From assembly GCF_018449435.1 (NCBI RefSeq), contig NZ_JAHCMU010000011.1:62001-126000 (forward strand): 64,000 nt of DNA. The letters are read 5' to 3'. Under the pieces are notes generated by a model. The model was given only the letters and a program-made list of their open reading frames with translations. It had not been told where the DNA came from and did no database searches. This DNA comes from Flagellimonas sp. 389. Lineage in GTDB: Bacteria > Bacteroidota > Bacteroidia > Flavobacteriales > Flavobacteriaceae. The position numbers and the translations under genes were made by a program. The number at the start of each line of letters is the position of its first letter. Positions within the stretch are counted from its first letter, which is position 1. Shown in pieces: positions 1 through 9,441 of this stretch.

Positions 1-1729
<1,729 letters not shown>

Positions 1730-1740
1730 CAAATAAGATA

Positions 1741-2406
1741 ATGAAAAACCATAAATACATTTCAAGGGTGCATTACATTACCCAAGACCACCCCGATAAA
1801 TCGCACCAGCAGTTGGCATTGGAAGCCTGTATGGCAGGTGTGGATTTGGTACAGCTTCGACTTAAAAACAGAAGTCATTCTGAAGTTTTGGATATTGCCT
1901 TGGAAACCCAGAAAATCTGTAAGGAATATGGTGCTACTTTTATAGTCAACGATCATCTTGAAATAGCCAAGGAAATAAATGCGGATGGGGTGCATTTGGG
2001 GAAAAGTGATGAAAACCATATCACAGCTCGAAAACTCTTAGGAGATGATAAGATTATTGGAGGCACCGCTTATAATGAAAAGGAAGCGCTGCTGCTCAAA
2101 TCAGCGGGAATTGTTGATTATATAGGTTTGGGAACATTCCGAAAAACGGAAACCAAGCCCGAAATAACGGATTTTTTATCTCTTGACCAGATTGGTCAAT
2201 TGATTGAGTCCATCGGTGAATTAAATGATTCTTCCGTTCCAATTTTGGTAATCGGAGGTGTTGGGTTGGAAGATATAAGACCTTTATTGTCCAAAGGCGT
2301 TTATGGAATTGCCATTGCTTCGTTAATCAATCACAGTAATGATAAATTCCATATCATGAATGAAATCAGAAAAAATCTAAATCGCAAATATGTAATCAAT
2401 GGATAA
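1741..2406 (+). CDS. thiE: Thiamine phosphate synthase ThiE
   Basis: ThiE condenses HMP-pyrophosphate with thiazole phosphate to give thiamine phosphate. The 221-residue protein is a TIM barrel with VQLRLKNRS near residue 36, NDHLEIAKEINADGVHLG near residues 69-86, a GLGTFRKTETKPE segment near residue 130 in place of the common LGPxxPTxTK phosphate loop, and VIGGVG near residue 170. The altered loop is typical of the divergent Bacteroidetes ThiE, as far as I know. Its 3' end overlaps the next acetyltransferase gene by eight bases, so the operon continues downstream. Confidence 0.92.
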   Translation: MKNHKYISRVHYITQDHPDKSHQQLALEACMAGVDLVQLRLKNRSHSEVLDIALETQKICKEYGATFIVNDHLEIAKEINADGVHLGKSDENHITARKLLGDDKIIGGTAYNEKEALLLKSAGIVDYIGLGTFRKTETKPEITDFLSLDQIGQLIESIGELNDSSVPILVIGGVGLEDIRPLLSKGVYGIAIASLINHSNDKFHIMNEIRKNLNRKYVING

Positions 2407-2920
2407 TCAAAACTTCAGAACGGAAAGATTGCTGATTAGACCTACTGTAATGGAAGACGCGGAATTCATTTTTGCACTTATGAACACGCCTAAGTGGATT
2501 CAATACATTGGAGACAGGCAAATAAGAACAGATAAGGATGCCGAAAACTATATTAAGAAGAATATGATCCCGCAATTGGAAAGGCTGGGGTATTCCAATT
2601 ACACGGTCATTCGAAAAACTGACAATGTAAAAATCGGGACTTGTGGCCTGTACGATAGGGAGGGTTTGGAAGGTATAGACCTTGGCTTTGCATTTCTTCC
2701 GAAGTACGAAAGGAAAGGTTATGCGTTTGAAGCAAGTCAGGCTTTAGTTGATAAAACAAAAAAACAATTTGAGATAGACTATTTAAGTGCCATAACGGTA
2801 CCAGATAATATTGCATCTCAAAAACTATTAGAAAAACTGGGATTCGAATTTTTCAAGACCACTCAATTGAAGGGGTCGGAATTATTTGTATACAAAATCA
2901 TTTTAAATGGGGAACACTAA
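2399..2920 (+). CDS. GNAT-family N-acetyltransferase (RimJ/RimL type)
   Basis: The 173-residue protein has the layout of the RimJ/RimL-like acetyltransferases: TERLLIRP near the N terminus, a central KIGTCGLYDR segment, an acetyl-CoA-binding stretch around KYERKGYAFEA and a C-terminal NIASQKLLEKLGFEF motif. These enzymes move an acetyl group from acetyl-CoA to an amine; the substrate cannot be read from the sequence. It overlaps thiE by eight bases and the next gene by fourteen, so it is co-transcribed with the thiamine genes, but I see no biochemical reason for the link. Confidence 0.88.
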   Translation: MDNQNFRTERLLIRPTVMEDAEFIFALMNTPKWIQYIGDRQIRTDKDAENYIKKNMIPQLERLGYSNYTVIRKTDNVKIGTCGLYDREGLEGIDLGFAFLPKYERKGYAFEASQALVDKTKKQFEIDYLSAITVPDNIASQKLLEKLGFEFFKTTQLKGSELFVYKIILNGEH

Positions 2921-3839
2921 GATTTATATCATTGGTTCAGGTGCCATAGGTAGGGCATTGGCCGTTTTTTTGAAACTGGAAGGAAAAGAAGTTATATTGG
3001 TAAGAGGAAGCGTTGACAACCTAAAAGAATCAGATGGGGTTATCTCAGTAAGGGATAATAAAAATCAAAGTTTCAAGGAAAATATCGCCACTATCACCTT
3101 CAGCAATTTAAAGGAGATAAATGGAATTGTTTTGATAACGACCAAAACATTTGCCAATGCTAAAATTGCTGAAAAACTAAGCGGTTTTAAAGGGGAATTT
3201 TCGATTGTGCTATTACAAAATGGTCTAAATATCGAAAAACCCTTTAAAGTTTTTAAAAATGTATTTCGTTGTGTGCTTTTCACGACCAGTCAAATAATCG
3301 ATAATGGCCAGGTTCGTTTTAAAGCGGTAACGGCATCTCCGGTGGGAAGCATCAACAATAAAAATGAGAACCTAGAAGAAATAGTAAATTGTATCAATAC
3401 GGAACATTTCACATTTAGGGAAGAGCGAAATATTGATCATTTTGTATGGAACAAGGCAATTATCAATTGTGCATTCAATTCCATTTGTCCTTTGTTGGAG
3501 GTAGATAATGGTATTTTTCATCGTAACGATGACGTGGCTTCCATAGCCAGGGTAGTCATCAAGGAATGTGTCAACCTATCTCATAAAATAGGTTTGAAAT
3601 TGGACGAAACCGAAATTGAAAAAAGTTTATTGTTGATTAGTGAGCGAGCAGATGGGCAACTCATTTCCACTTATGATGACATTCGAAAAAAGAGGCGTAC
3701 CGAAATAGAAAGTCTAAACCTGGAAATGGCTCGATTGGCTGAGTCGATAGGGGAGCCAGAAATCGTCCCTTTCACAAAAGCATTGGGCTTGACCGTGCTG
3801 GAAAAATCTAAATTAAGTTTATTGGAAAACTCAAATTGA
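2907..3839 (+). CDS. Ketopantoate reductase family protein (PanE/ApbA)
   Basis: The family reduces 2-dehydropantoate to pantoate with NADPH in coenzyme A synthesis. The protein has 310 residues with an N-terminal Rossmann motif G-S-G-A-I-G (residues 10-15) and the middle motif WNKAIINCAFN (lysine near residue 183), which matches the catalytic lysine of PanE. The historic name ApbA came from a thiamine phenotype, so its place at the end of a thiamine operon is suggestive. Whether it is the cell's main PanE or a related reductase cannot be decided here, so I give no symbol. Confidence 0.88.
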   Translation: MGNTKIYIIGSGAIGRALAVFLKLEGKEVILVRGSVDNLKESDGVISVRDNKNQSFKENIATITFSNLKEINGIVLITTKTFANAKIAEKLSGFKGEFSIVLLQNGLNIEKPFKVFKNVFRCVLFTTSQIIDNGQVRFKAVTASPVGSINNKNENLEEIVNCINTEHFTFREERNIDHFVWNKAIINCAFNSICPLLEVDNGIFHRNDDVASIARVVIKECVNLSHKIGLKLDETEIEKSLLLISERADGQLISTYDDIRKKRRTEIESLNLEMARLAESIGEPEIVPFTKALGLTVLEKSKLSLLENSN

Positions 3840-3854
3840 TGCCCAGTACTTTGC

Positions 3855-4263
3855 ATGTCAAGAGCTTTTACAAATATTCTGAAAAAACTTGATAACGAGT
3901 TAGAGGTATTAGAATCTGAAACAGAAGATGTAATTCAAAAAGCAGAAAAGGGAATTAAAATAACAAGGCATTCTTTAGAAGTGCTTCGAGAACAGGTAAA
4001 TGGCAAACAGTTTAAGGATAAAGCAACAGAGATTCATTTTTTCAAGAATATTTAAACCTCAAATATTCAGTAAGCTCATCTATTATGTCATGCTCTTCAA
4101 TATAGAAAAAAAACGTCCCAGAAGCAGCCGGAAGACACAAGTAAAATATTTGAATAAGCATATCGATAAACTCCAGATTTATTTCCACGATAATCTGGAG
4201 TTTTATCATTTTTACCGTATTACCGTGAGAAATTTCAATTCACTGGATAAACATTATCTTTCA
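3855..4263 (+). pseudogene. Remnant of an RteC-type conjugative-transposon regulator
   Basis: The first part (3855-4055) encodes 66 residues ending in the RteC-like AEKGIKITRHSLEVLREQ and EIHFFKNI. The similarity then continues in another frame: FKPQIFSKLIYYV, YLNKHIDKLQ and DNLEFYHFYR follow from about 4051 onward. Together they match the order of motifs in the N-terminal half of RteC, which controls excision of CTnDOT-type elements, but the frame is broken by one base near 4050 and the C-terminal half of the usual roughly 270 residues is missing. The second frame runs on to 4323, but similarity fades at about 4263, inside the 3' end of the opposite gene. I read this as a dead fragment of a lost mobile element. 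Confidence 0.8.
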
Positions 4264-4574
4264 CCCAACTTCCGCTCCCTAACCTCATCCAAAAACTCTG
4301 CCTCTGGAAAAGGAATAAGTTGAGCAGCTAGCTCTAAAACAGCCTGAATATTTACATCTGGTTCCGGAATATGAGAATGGTTAGCAGAATTCTGATTGTC
4401 CAACGCCAAAATGCAGACGTTGAGCAACGACTCCAACTTAAAAAGTAGGTCACGATAGTCCTTCACTTGTAGTTTGGAGACACCAAAACCATTTTTTTGG
4501 GGAGTAATCGAACTAAAATATGCCTCAAGCTGAAGTTCCATATGGGAAAGGTCTAGGATTTTGTTATTTTTCAT
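4254..4574 (-). CDS. Hypothetical protein next to XRE regulator
   Basis: This 106-residue protein is not recognised. It has no signal peptide or membrane segment, is mostly helical by composition, and contains LQVKDYRDLLFKLESLLNVCILAL in its middle (given here as a helix-rich stretch) and a charged C terminus ending in ERKLGER. It is divergent from the XRE gene at 4679 across a 104-base AT-rich region with dyads, and its 3' end runs into the RteC remnant. The setting suggests cargo or regulation of a former mobile element; that is inference. Confidence 0.6.
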   Translation of the reverse strand: MKNNKILDLSHMELQLEAYFSSITPQKNGFGVSKLQVKDYRDLLFKLESLLNVCILALDNQNSANHSHIPEPDVNIQAVLELAAQLIPFPEAEFLDEVRERKLGER

Positions 4575-4601
4575 GGAACAGGATTTGTAATATAATTATA
4601 C

Positions 4602-4680
4602 GACAAATATAAAGAATTAAATCATTTGTCAATTTTTTGTATGACAAAAATGTCACATTATAAGTTGACATTTGTTTTGT
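4602..4680. promoter_or_regulatory. Dyad-rich divergent control region before the XRE gene
   Basis: Between the two divergent genes there is an inverted repeat GACAAAT (4602-4608) / ATTTGTC (4624-4630) and a second dyad GACAAAAATGTC (4643-4654), followed by further GACA and TGTGACA copies up to the start codon. The repeated GACAAA half-site is what one expects for an operator of the neighbouring XRE protein. Binding is inference; the dyads are seen. Confidence 0.45.
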
Positions 4681-4894
4681 GACAAAAGAAGAGCTGAAAC
4701 AAAAGGTAGGGGAGCGTATTGTTCACATACGCAATAGTAAAGGTTGGAGTCAATCGGATTTAGCTAGAGCTTGTGGGAAAGACCGTCAAGCAATGGAAAA
4801 GCTTGAAAATGGCAAGGTAAATCCAACATTGTACACACTACTTGAAGTAGCCCAAGGACTTGGAGTGAAGCTATCCAAGCTGATAGATTTTTGA
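4679..4894 (+). CDS. XRE-family helix-turn-helix regulator
   Basis: The 71-residue protein is a single Cro/CI-type DNA-binding domain: ERIVHIRNSKGWSQSDLARACGKD begins the five-helix fold, ENGKVNPTLYTLLEVAQGLGV completes it. It starts at GTG (4679), directly after a cluster of GACAAA dyads that may be its own operator. It sits between the unknown divergent gene and the tmRNA gene, and is followed by a terminator at 4900. Such small XRE proteins are common in mobile elements of Bacteroidetes, in keeping with the RteC remnant nearby. Confidence 0.9.
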   Translation: MTKEELKQKVGERIVHIRNSKGWSQSDLARACGKDRQAMEKLENGKVNPTLYTLLEVAQGLGVKLSKLIDF

Positions 4895-4899
4895 AATAT

Positions 4900-4929
4900 A
4901 AAAAGCCACTTTTTAGGTGGCTTTTTTTG
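4900..4929. terminator. Bidirectional terminator between XRE gene and tmRNA
   Basis: The arms GCCAC (4905-4909) and GTGGC (4917-4921), extended by A and T runs, form a hairpin with T-rich tails on both strands. It can end transcripts of the XRE gene (plus) and of the tmRNA gene (minus). Confidence 0.8.
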
Positions 4930-5325
4930 TGGAGCCGGAGGGATTCGAACCCTCGTCCAAACAAGCAATATCAATGCTTTCTACATGCTTAGACTTTGTT
5001 TGATTTTCGATGCACGACCGACCAAAGACCGCCTATCGTACACTTAGCTTCTTAAGGTTTTAGTGGTATTGCCAAAGCGAACAATACCCTTATGTTGACT
5101 TTTCTGGTGCTCCTAAACGGGTCGCCATCAACAAGGGCTACCCAGGAACATCTCGCTTCGCTACCTTGTAGCGACGAGGCAAATCCTACTATAATTCAGA
5201 TTATGCGGCAAGAGCGTAATTATTATCGCCAATTAAAAGTGTGGAAAATGAGATTAACGAGCTGTATCCCAGCGCTCGACATGCTTACATTGCCATTGGT
5301 CTCGCTGTCAAAACCAGTCGGCCCC
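4930..5325 (-). ncRNA. ssrA: tmRNA (SsrA)
   Basis: tmRNA rescues stalled ribosomes by acting first as tRNA-Ala and then as a short message. On the minus strand the 5' end GGGGCCG (5325-5319) pairs with CGGCTCC at the 3' end (4937-4931), forming the acceptor stem; the T-arm sequence GGGTTCGAATCCC is present. The tag frame at 5230-5201 reads GGC GAT AAT AAT TAC GCT CTT GCC GCA TAA, that is GDNNYALAA, close to the tags of other Flavobacteriaceae. The length of about 396 nt fits the family. The 3' CCA is not encoded: after the discriminator A comes CAA. A GGTAAGC/GCTTACC hairpin (5337-5353) lies just upstream of the 5' end. Confidence 0.95.
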
Positions 5326-5336
5326 ATAATGAGTTA

Positions 5337-5353
5337 GGTAAGCTTTGCTTACC
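5337..5353. repeat. Short perfect hairpin upstream of tmRNA
   Basis: GGTAAGC and GCTTACC flank a three-base TTT loop. It lies about 11 bases upstream of the tmRNA 5' end and could touch its promoter. No function is known to me. Confidence 0.6.
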
Positions 5354-5366
5354 GTAAACGAATTAT

Positions 5367-5388
5367 GTCCTGAGCGTAGTCGAAGGAC
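5367..5388. repeat. Interspersed Flavobacteriaceae-type short palindrome
   Basis: The 22-base element begins GTCCTGAGCG and ends CGAAGGAC, an imperfect palindrome of a kind scattered through intergenic DNA of many Flavobacteriaceae. It is recognised from its core TGAGCGTAGTCGAAGG. It is followed by two more hairpins, CCCTAAA/TTTTAGGG at 5422-5440 and CTGCC/GGCAG at about 5442-5458. Confidence 0.55.
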
Positions 5389-5470
5389 CAATTCATCCCA
5401 TTGTTTTTTCAAAGAACTCTACCCTAAACGTGTTTTAGGGCCTGCCTATCTGCGGCAGTATACTATTTTG

Positions 5471-5577
5471 GGCGTTCCCCTCGCTAAAATGCTCGGGTCG
5501 GGCTGTCCGCTGTATCTTTTTACCGGTTCAAGTTGTAGAAAGAAAGTAAAAAGGATATCGCTTCCATCCCTAACGCG
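5471..5577. repeat. Intergenic repeat with GCGTT/AACGC ends
   Basis: The stretch starts with GGGCGTTCCCC, includes GGGTCGGGCTGTCCGCT and ends with CCATCCCTAACGC, so the ends carry inverted GCGTT (5472-5476) and AACGC (5572-5576). The wording is like a family of non-coding repeats found in many Bacteroidetes genomes. Together with the short palindromes just before it, it fills the 347-base gap between tmRNA and the dehydrogenase gene at 5673; no gene is seen in that gap. Confidence 0.5.
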
Positions 5578-5672
5578 GGCGACAAAGCTAACATTTATCC
5601 ATCAAAACAGAAAAAAGTTTGTGACACCTTAGCAATACCCTTATTTTAGGTCAATAATTATACCAGATTACC

Positions 5673-6878
5673 ATGAAGTTCGGAATCATAAAAGAACGTA
5701 AGAATCCACCAGACAGAAGAGTGGTATTATCACCAGAAGAATGCCAAAATGTCCTTTCTCATTTTCCCAAAGCACAAATAGAAGTGGAATCCTCACCAAT
5801 TCGTGTATTTAAAGATGAAGAATATAAAGAATTAGGTATTCCCGTTTCCCAAAATATCGATGATTGTGATGTGTTGCTTGGGGTTAAAGAGGTACCGATA
5901 GATGCGCTAATTCCCAATAAGAAATATTTCTTTTTCTCACATACCATAAAAAAACAGCCCTATAATCGAGATTTGCTTCGGGCCATTTTGGAAAAGAACA
6001 TCGAGTTATATGATCATGAGGTCATTACCAATACTAAAGGACAACGCCTAGTAGCCTTTGGTCGCTACGCAGGTATTGTAGGTGCTTATAACGGTGTACG
6101 GACATATGGGATTAAATTCGATTTGTTTGACCTCCCAAAAGCGGAAACCTTAAAAGACCTGCAAGCATTAATTTCCGAATTAAGAAATGTTAGCTTACCC
6201 AATATCAAAATTTTATTGACAGGTAGGGGCAGGGTAGGAAACGGTGCTCGTGAAATGTTGGATGCAATGGGTCTAAAAAAGGTAAATGTAGCCGAGTATC
6301 TAAAAGATACATTCAATGAACCCGTGTATTGTCAAATAGATGCTTCGGAATACAACAAGCGTAAAGATGGCGTTCGTGGTAATAAAGCTGATTTTTTTGA
6401 AAACCCGCAGGAATATAAATCTAACTTTTTTCGTTTTGCCGAGGTAACGGACTTTTATATTGCAGGTCATTTTTATGGGGATGGAGCGCCTTATTTATAT
6501 ACTCGAGAAGATGCAAAACATCCAGATTTTAAGATAAAGGTTGTAGCGGATATTAGCTGTGATATAGATGGCCCTGTGGCTTCAACAATACAACCTTCTA
6601 CGATTGCAGACCCAATTTATGGCTATGACCCACAAACCGAATCGGTAACGGATTTTAAAAAACCTGATGCAATTGCAGTAATGGCAGTGGATAATTTACC
6701 TTGTGAATTGCCAAGGGATGCTAGCAATGGTTTTGGAGAGGCTTTCTCCAAATATGTGATTCCAGCTTTTTTTGATAATGATGCAGATGGAATCCTGGAA
6801 CGGGCTAGAATGACCCAAAAGGGAAAGCTCACCAAGCGTTACGATTATCTGCAAGACTTTGTCGATGGACTGGAATAG
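5673..6878 (+). CDS. Saccharopine dehydrogenase/alanine dehydrogenase-family NAD oxidoreductase
   Basis: The 401-residue enzyme belongs to the AlaDH/PNT fold and looks most like lysine-forming saccharopine dehydrogenase (Lys1). Lys72 in GVKEV and His90 in FSHTIKKQ line up with the catalytic Lys and His of yeast Lys1; a Rossmann motif LTGRGRVGNGAREML is at about 182-196; and AVDNLPCELPRDAS near residue 335 resembles the AIDHLPSLLPREAS signature of Lys1. Its natural substrate in Flavobacteriaceae, which use the DAP route to lysine, is not known to me. It stands alone between the tmRNA repeats and a small unknown gene. Confidence 0.82.
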   Translation: MKFGIIKERKNPPDRRVVLSPEECQNVLSHFPKAQIEVESSPIRVFKDEEYKELGIPVSQNIDDCDVLLGVKEVPIDALIPNKKYFFFSHTIKKQPYNRDLLRAILEKNIELYDHEVITNTKGQRLVAFGRYAGIVGAYNGVRTYGIKFDLFDLPKAETLKDLQALISELRNVSLPNIKILLTGRGRVGNGAREMLDAMGLKKVNVAEYLKDTFNEPVYCQIDASEYNKRKDGVRGNKADFFENPQEYKSNFFRFAEVTDFYIAGHFYGDGAPYLYTREDAKHPDFKIKVVADISCDIDGPVASTIQPSTIADPIYGYDPQTESVTDFKKPDAIAVMAVDNLPCELPRDASNGFGEAFSKYVIPAFFDNDADGILERARMTQKGKLTKRYDYLQDFVDGLE

Positions 6879-6961
6879 CCGTGCTTAATCGAAGAGTAGT
6901 AACAATTCATTATCCAATTGCTATTTTTTGTTATCTTGGGGATTCCTTAATAACCAAGTAA

Positions 6962-7237
6962 GTGAAATTCAACTGGGTAATTTCAGGAGATACCAATCCT
7001 GCCGTAAAAAAAGTCTGTATAGATTTAGAATATCGATTACGACCTAGAATCACCAAATTTCTCCTATCCCGATTGGATAGTGAACACCTTGATGATTTTT
7101 CCTGTTTTCATTTTGATGTCGATATCAAAAACCAATGGGTCTGGATTTCGGAAAAAACACCTCACGATTACATAGAAAAGATAAAAACCGACTTTGACAA
7201 CGAGATAAACGGTTCCGCACTTTTCTCCGTAGCCTAA
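6962..7237 (+). CDS. Small hypothetical protein
   Basis: The 91-residue protein is not recognised. It starts at GTG, 83 bases after the dehydrogenase, and has no signal or membrane segment. It is rich in aromatic and acidic residues (DDFSCFHFDVD, NQWVWISEKTP) and has regular codon use, which supports a real gene. It may be co-transcribed with the gene before it. Confidence 0.6.
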   Translation: MKFNWVISGDTNPAVKKVCIDLEYRLRPRITKFLLSRLDSEHLDDFSCFHFDVDIKNQWVWISEKTPHDYIEKIKTDFDNEINGSALFSVA

Positions 7238-7314
7238 TCGTTTTTAGTATCAATTTGCCATTGTATTATGGGATGTTGCTTTAGAGCTATATGAGCTCTC
7301 CATAAATAAAGGCT

Positions 7315-7971
7315 TCAATACAGTACCTGATTCTTTTCTTTTACCCAGCGAAGCATCGTAAAGACCATCCAAAAAAACAGCCCAAAAGCAAATGTCATTA
7401 ACCAAGCCCTGGTTTCCATCAAGCTAGTTAAAATCTCTTGCGTCAGCAATTGTGGTCGAAATAGGATATCCCAAGAATTGAAACGAAGAAATCTACCCAG
7501 ATAAATGCCGTATCCACTCAAGATACAGATACAAAAGATAATGAACAGTGCCCATTTTTCCTTAAAATGATATTGTAAAAAGCCAAATACATCGTTTAAG
7601 GATAGTATTCCGAACAACAGCCCATTAAAGGCAAAAACAAAAACAATAAAAAGGTCAAGCCATTTCCAGAAAGAATATTGACTTTGCAAGTGTATCAAGT
7701 CCGTAATAATGTAGGGAGCGTTTGGAAGAAGCACCAACCATGTAGCAAATAATGTTAAACGAAAAAAAGTATTTATCCTTCCATAGGAATACCAAAATAC
7801 AGTTTGGGTCAATAAATAGGGTACTACGGCCAGAAATAAATTCCAGATTAAAAATGTATAAAAAAGAGAGCCCGTAATTACAACTCTTGTGGTTACCAAT
7901 GCAATAGCGAATACTAATGAAAGTAACAGGCTTTTATAGTGTATGAACGTAAATAAAAGAATTCTACCCAT
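7315..7971 (-). CDS. DUF1361 integral membrane protein
   Basis: The protein has about 218 residues and six or so membrane segments. It carries the DUF1361 hallmarks: FLIWNLFLAVVPY, LPNAPYIITDLIHL and GIYLGRFLRFNSWD. The function of the family is unknown. I prefer the ATG at 7971 (MGRILLFTF) over the upstream ATG at 8025, because the latter lies inside a strong palindrome and would add a non-hydrophobic leader that does not look like the family. It is the last gene of the minus-strand envelope operon that includes creD. Confidence 0.88.
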   Translation of the reverse strand: MGRILLFTFIHYKSLLLSLVFAIALVTTRVVITGSLFYTFLIWNLFLAVVPYLLTQTVFWYSYGRINTFFRLTLFATWLVLLPNAPYIITDLIHLQSQYSFWKWLDLFIVFVFAFNGLLFGILSLNDVFGFLQYHFKEKWALFIIFCICILSGYGIYLGRFLRFNSWDILFRPQLLTQEILTSLMETRAWLMTFAFGLFFWMVFTMLRWVKEKNQVLY

Positions 7972-7995
7972 GATAAATATATATGATGATATAGT

Positions 7996-8025
7996 ATGCA
8001 CCGCTCCAATATTGGAACGGTGCAT
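7996..8025. repeat. Strong intercistronic palindrome between creD and DUF1361
   Basis: The arms ATGCACCGCTCCAAT and ATTGGAACGGTGCAT pair at 14 of 15 positions with no loop bases between them. It sits 9 bases after the creD stop on the minus strand. It is not followed by a T-run on that strand, so it is more likely an RNA-stability or processing hairpin, or a protein-binding site, than a simple terminator. Confidence 0.75.
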
Positions 8026-8033
8026 GTAGATTT

Positions 8034-9392
8034 TTAGTCAGATTGTTGGGCACTTGTCCAATCGATTTTTCTTGAAGTAAACATGATGATGCCCAAAATG
8101 ATAAACAATCCTATACTGCCTACTAGTAGCGCATAATCCTCCAATTGAATAATGACGAATATAAATGTGTAAAGACTCAACATAGAGCCGAATATGAGCA
8201 GGGTAAACTTCAGGTTTTTTAAGATGGACCTAGAATATAACGTAATCAAGGATACTACTGCCGTTCCTGAGACCAGATAGGCAAAAAGATAGTTTTTATG
8301 TTCTGAAATTGAAATGAGCAATGTGTAAAACATCACCAATGCTAAACCTATCATTAAATATTGGAAAGGATGAATGGCAATTTTACTGCTAATTTGGATT
8401 AGAAGAAACACCAATAAGGTCAGTCCTATGATCATGAGGCCATATTTACTGGTGCGCGATGTTTTTTGGTAATCGTCTACGGGTACCAAAAAAGCTGTGC
8501 CAAAAGAAGATTGGGATAAATCGGGCAATGTATCGAAAAAGTATTGCCCAAATTTGCGGTTGGTTTCCAAGACTTTCCATTTGGCCTCAAAACCATCTGG
8601 GGAAATCTTTTTCCCTTCGGTATCGGGCAAGAAATTACCATTAAAACTAGGTGAATGCCAGTTGGATTTCATGAAGACCTGCGTCTCTTTACCAACGGGG
8701 ACAAACTGTAGGTTATGGCTTCCATTAACTTCCAGATTGGATTCAAAAGCTAAAGGTTGTTTTTGTAGCTCATCTAGATTTTTTAGAAAGCCCGACTCTA
8801 ACGTATTCATGAAGGAATTGTCGAACTTGGGCTTTAAATCATAGGTTTCTTCCCCTGATTTAACCTGAATGGTATTCCGTATTCCTTTTAGGTTACTTGT
8901 TTTAAAAAGCAAGGTAGCCTTGTCCCAGAGAATATCTTCTTTGTTGATTTCTTTGCTGGAAAAATCAGGGTTGATGAATTTTCCGTCCATTTTTAGCATT
9001 GCCGTATATACTACAGATTCATAAATGCCACGCTCTAAAGGCTGTGTTTTTACTTTGGAATCAATATTGAGTTCTCCTGGGAAGAAATACGCATTATGTT
9101 TTTGAGCTTTTAGGGTCTTTAGAAATGTTTTGGTCTTCTCATCAAATACTTTTTCTTCAATATAGGTTTGGTAGGGAACTTTTAGAATAGGACCGTAGAC
9201 CACAACTTCCTTGCCCCATTTTGTATTGATTTCTTCAACCACTTCTGTTTGCCGATACCCTCTTTCCCGTATCAAATCGCCAACGAAACCCAGGGGAATC
9301 AATAGTATTAGAATTAAAAAGCCAACGGTAATCATTTTGGCGGTAATCGAATTTTTAAACCAGTTTCCAATTTTTTGTTTTTGTGATGTCAT
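8034..9392 (-). CDS. creD: CreD-like inner-membrane protein
   Basis: The 452-residue protein is a member of the CreD (colicin E2 tolerance, cell-envelope integrity) family. It has an N-terminal membrane anchor near residues 18-40 (TVGFLILILLIPLGFVGDLI, followed by RERGYRQ), a large extracytoplasmic domain, and a C-terminal block of about five to six membrane helices starting near residue 305. In other bacteria creD responds to envelope stress; here there is no CreBC two-component system but a winged-helix gene directly upstream in the operon. A palindrome matching the one before 10348 lies 12 bases upstream of its start, so it can be controlled separately from the genes before it. Confidence 0.93.
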   Translation of the reverse strand: MTSQKQKIGNWFKNSITAKMITVGFLILILLIPLGFVGDLIRERGYRQTEVVEEINTKWGKEVVVYGPILKVPYQTYIEEKVFDEKTKTFLKTLKAQKHNAYFFPGELNIDSKVKTQPLERGIYESVVYTAMLKMDGKFINPDFSSKEINKEDILWDKATLLFKTSNLKGIRNTIQVKSGEETYDLKPKFDNSFMNTLESGFLKNLDELQKQPLAFESNLEVNGSHNLQFVPVGKETQVFMKSNWHSPSFNGNFLPDTEGKKISPDGFEAKWKVLETNRKFGQYFFDTLPDLSQSSFGTAFLVPVDDYQKTSRTSKYGLMIIGLTLLVFLLIQISSKIAIHPFQYLMIGLALVMFYTLLISISEHKNYLFAYLVSGTAVVSLITLYSRSILKNLKFTLLIFGSMLSLYTFIFVIIQLEDYALLVGSIGLFIILGIIMFTSRKIDWTSAQQSD

Positions 9393-9404
9393 ATTTTTTA
9401 ATTT

Positions 9405-9425
9405 AAAGTACTTTGTATTTCAAAG
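9405..9425. promoter_or_regulatory. Palindromic operator candidate before creD
   Basis: AAAGTACTTT (9405-9414) overlaps CTTTGTATTTCAAAG (9411-9425), a near-perfect palindrome. The same composite motif occurs at 10352-10372 before the first gene of the operon. The repeat is seen; that the winged-helix protein encoded at 9442-9738 binds it is inference. Confidence 0.65.
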
Positions 9426-9441
9426 TGAATTGATAAAAAAA

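Noticed and set aside
3840..3860. Search for a direct repeat of the tmRNA 3' end as an attachment site
   Set aside because: No match to the GGAGCCGGAGGGATTCGAAC end was seen near the far side of the RteC remnant.
5092..5337. Open frame on the plus strand over the tmRNA gene
   Set aside because: It lies antisense to the tmRNA, whose ends, tag frame and acceptor stem are clear.
5345..5632. Open frame of 95 codons after the tmRNA
   Set aside because: It is made of repeat DNA (the short palindrome gives CPERSRR and the rest follows the GCGTT-ended element), with no protein-like composition.
8459..8844. Plus-strand open frames inside creD
   Set aside because: They are antisense to a complete family member with clear membrane layout.
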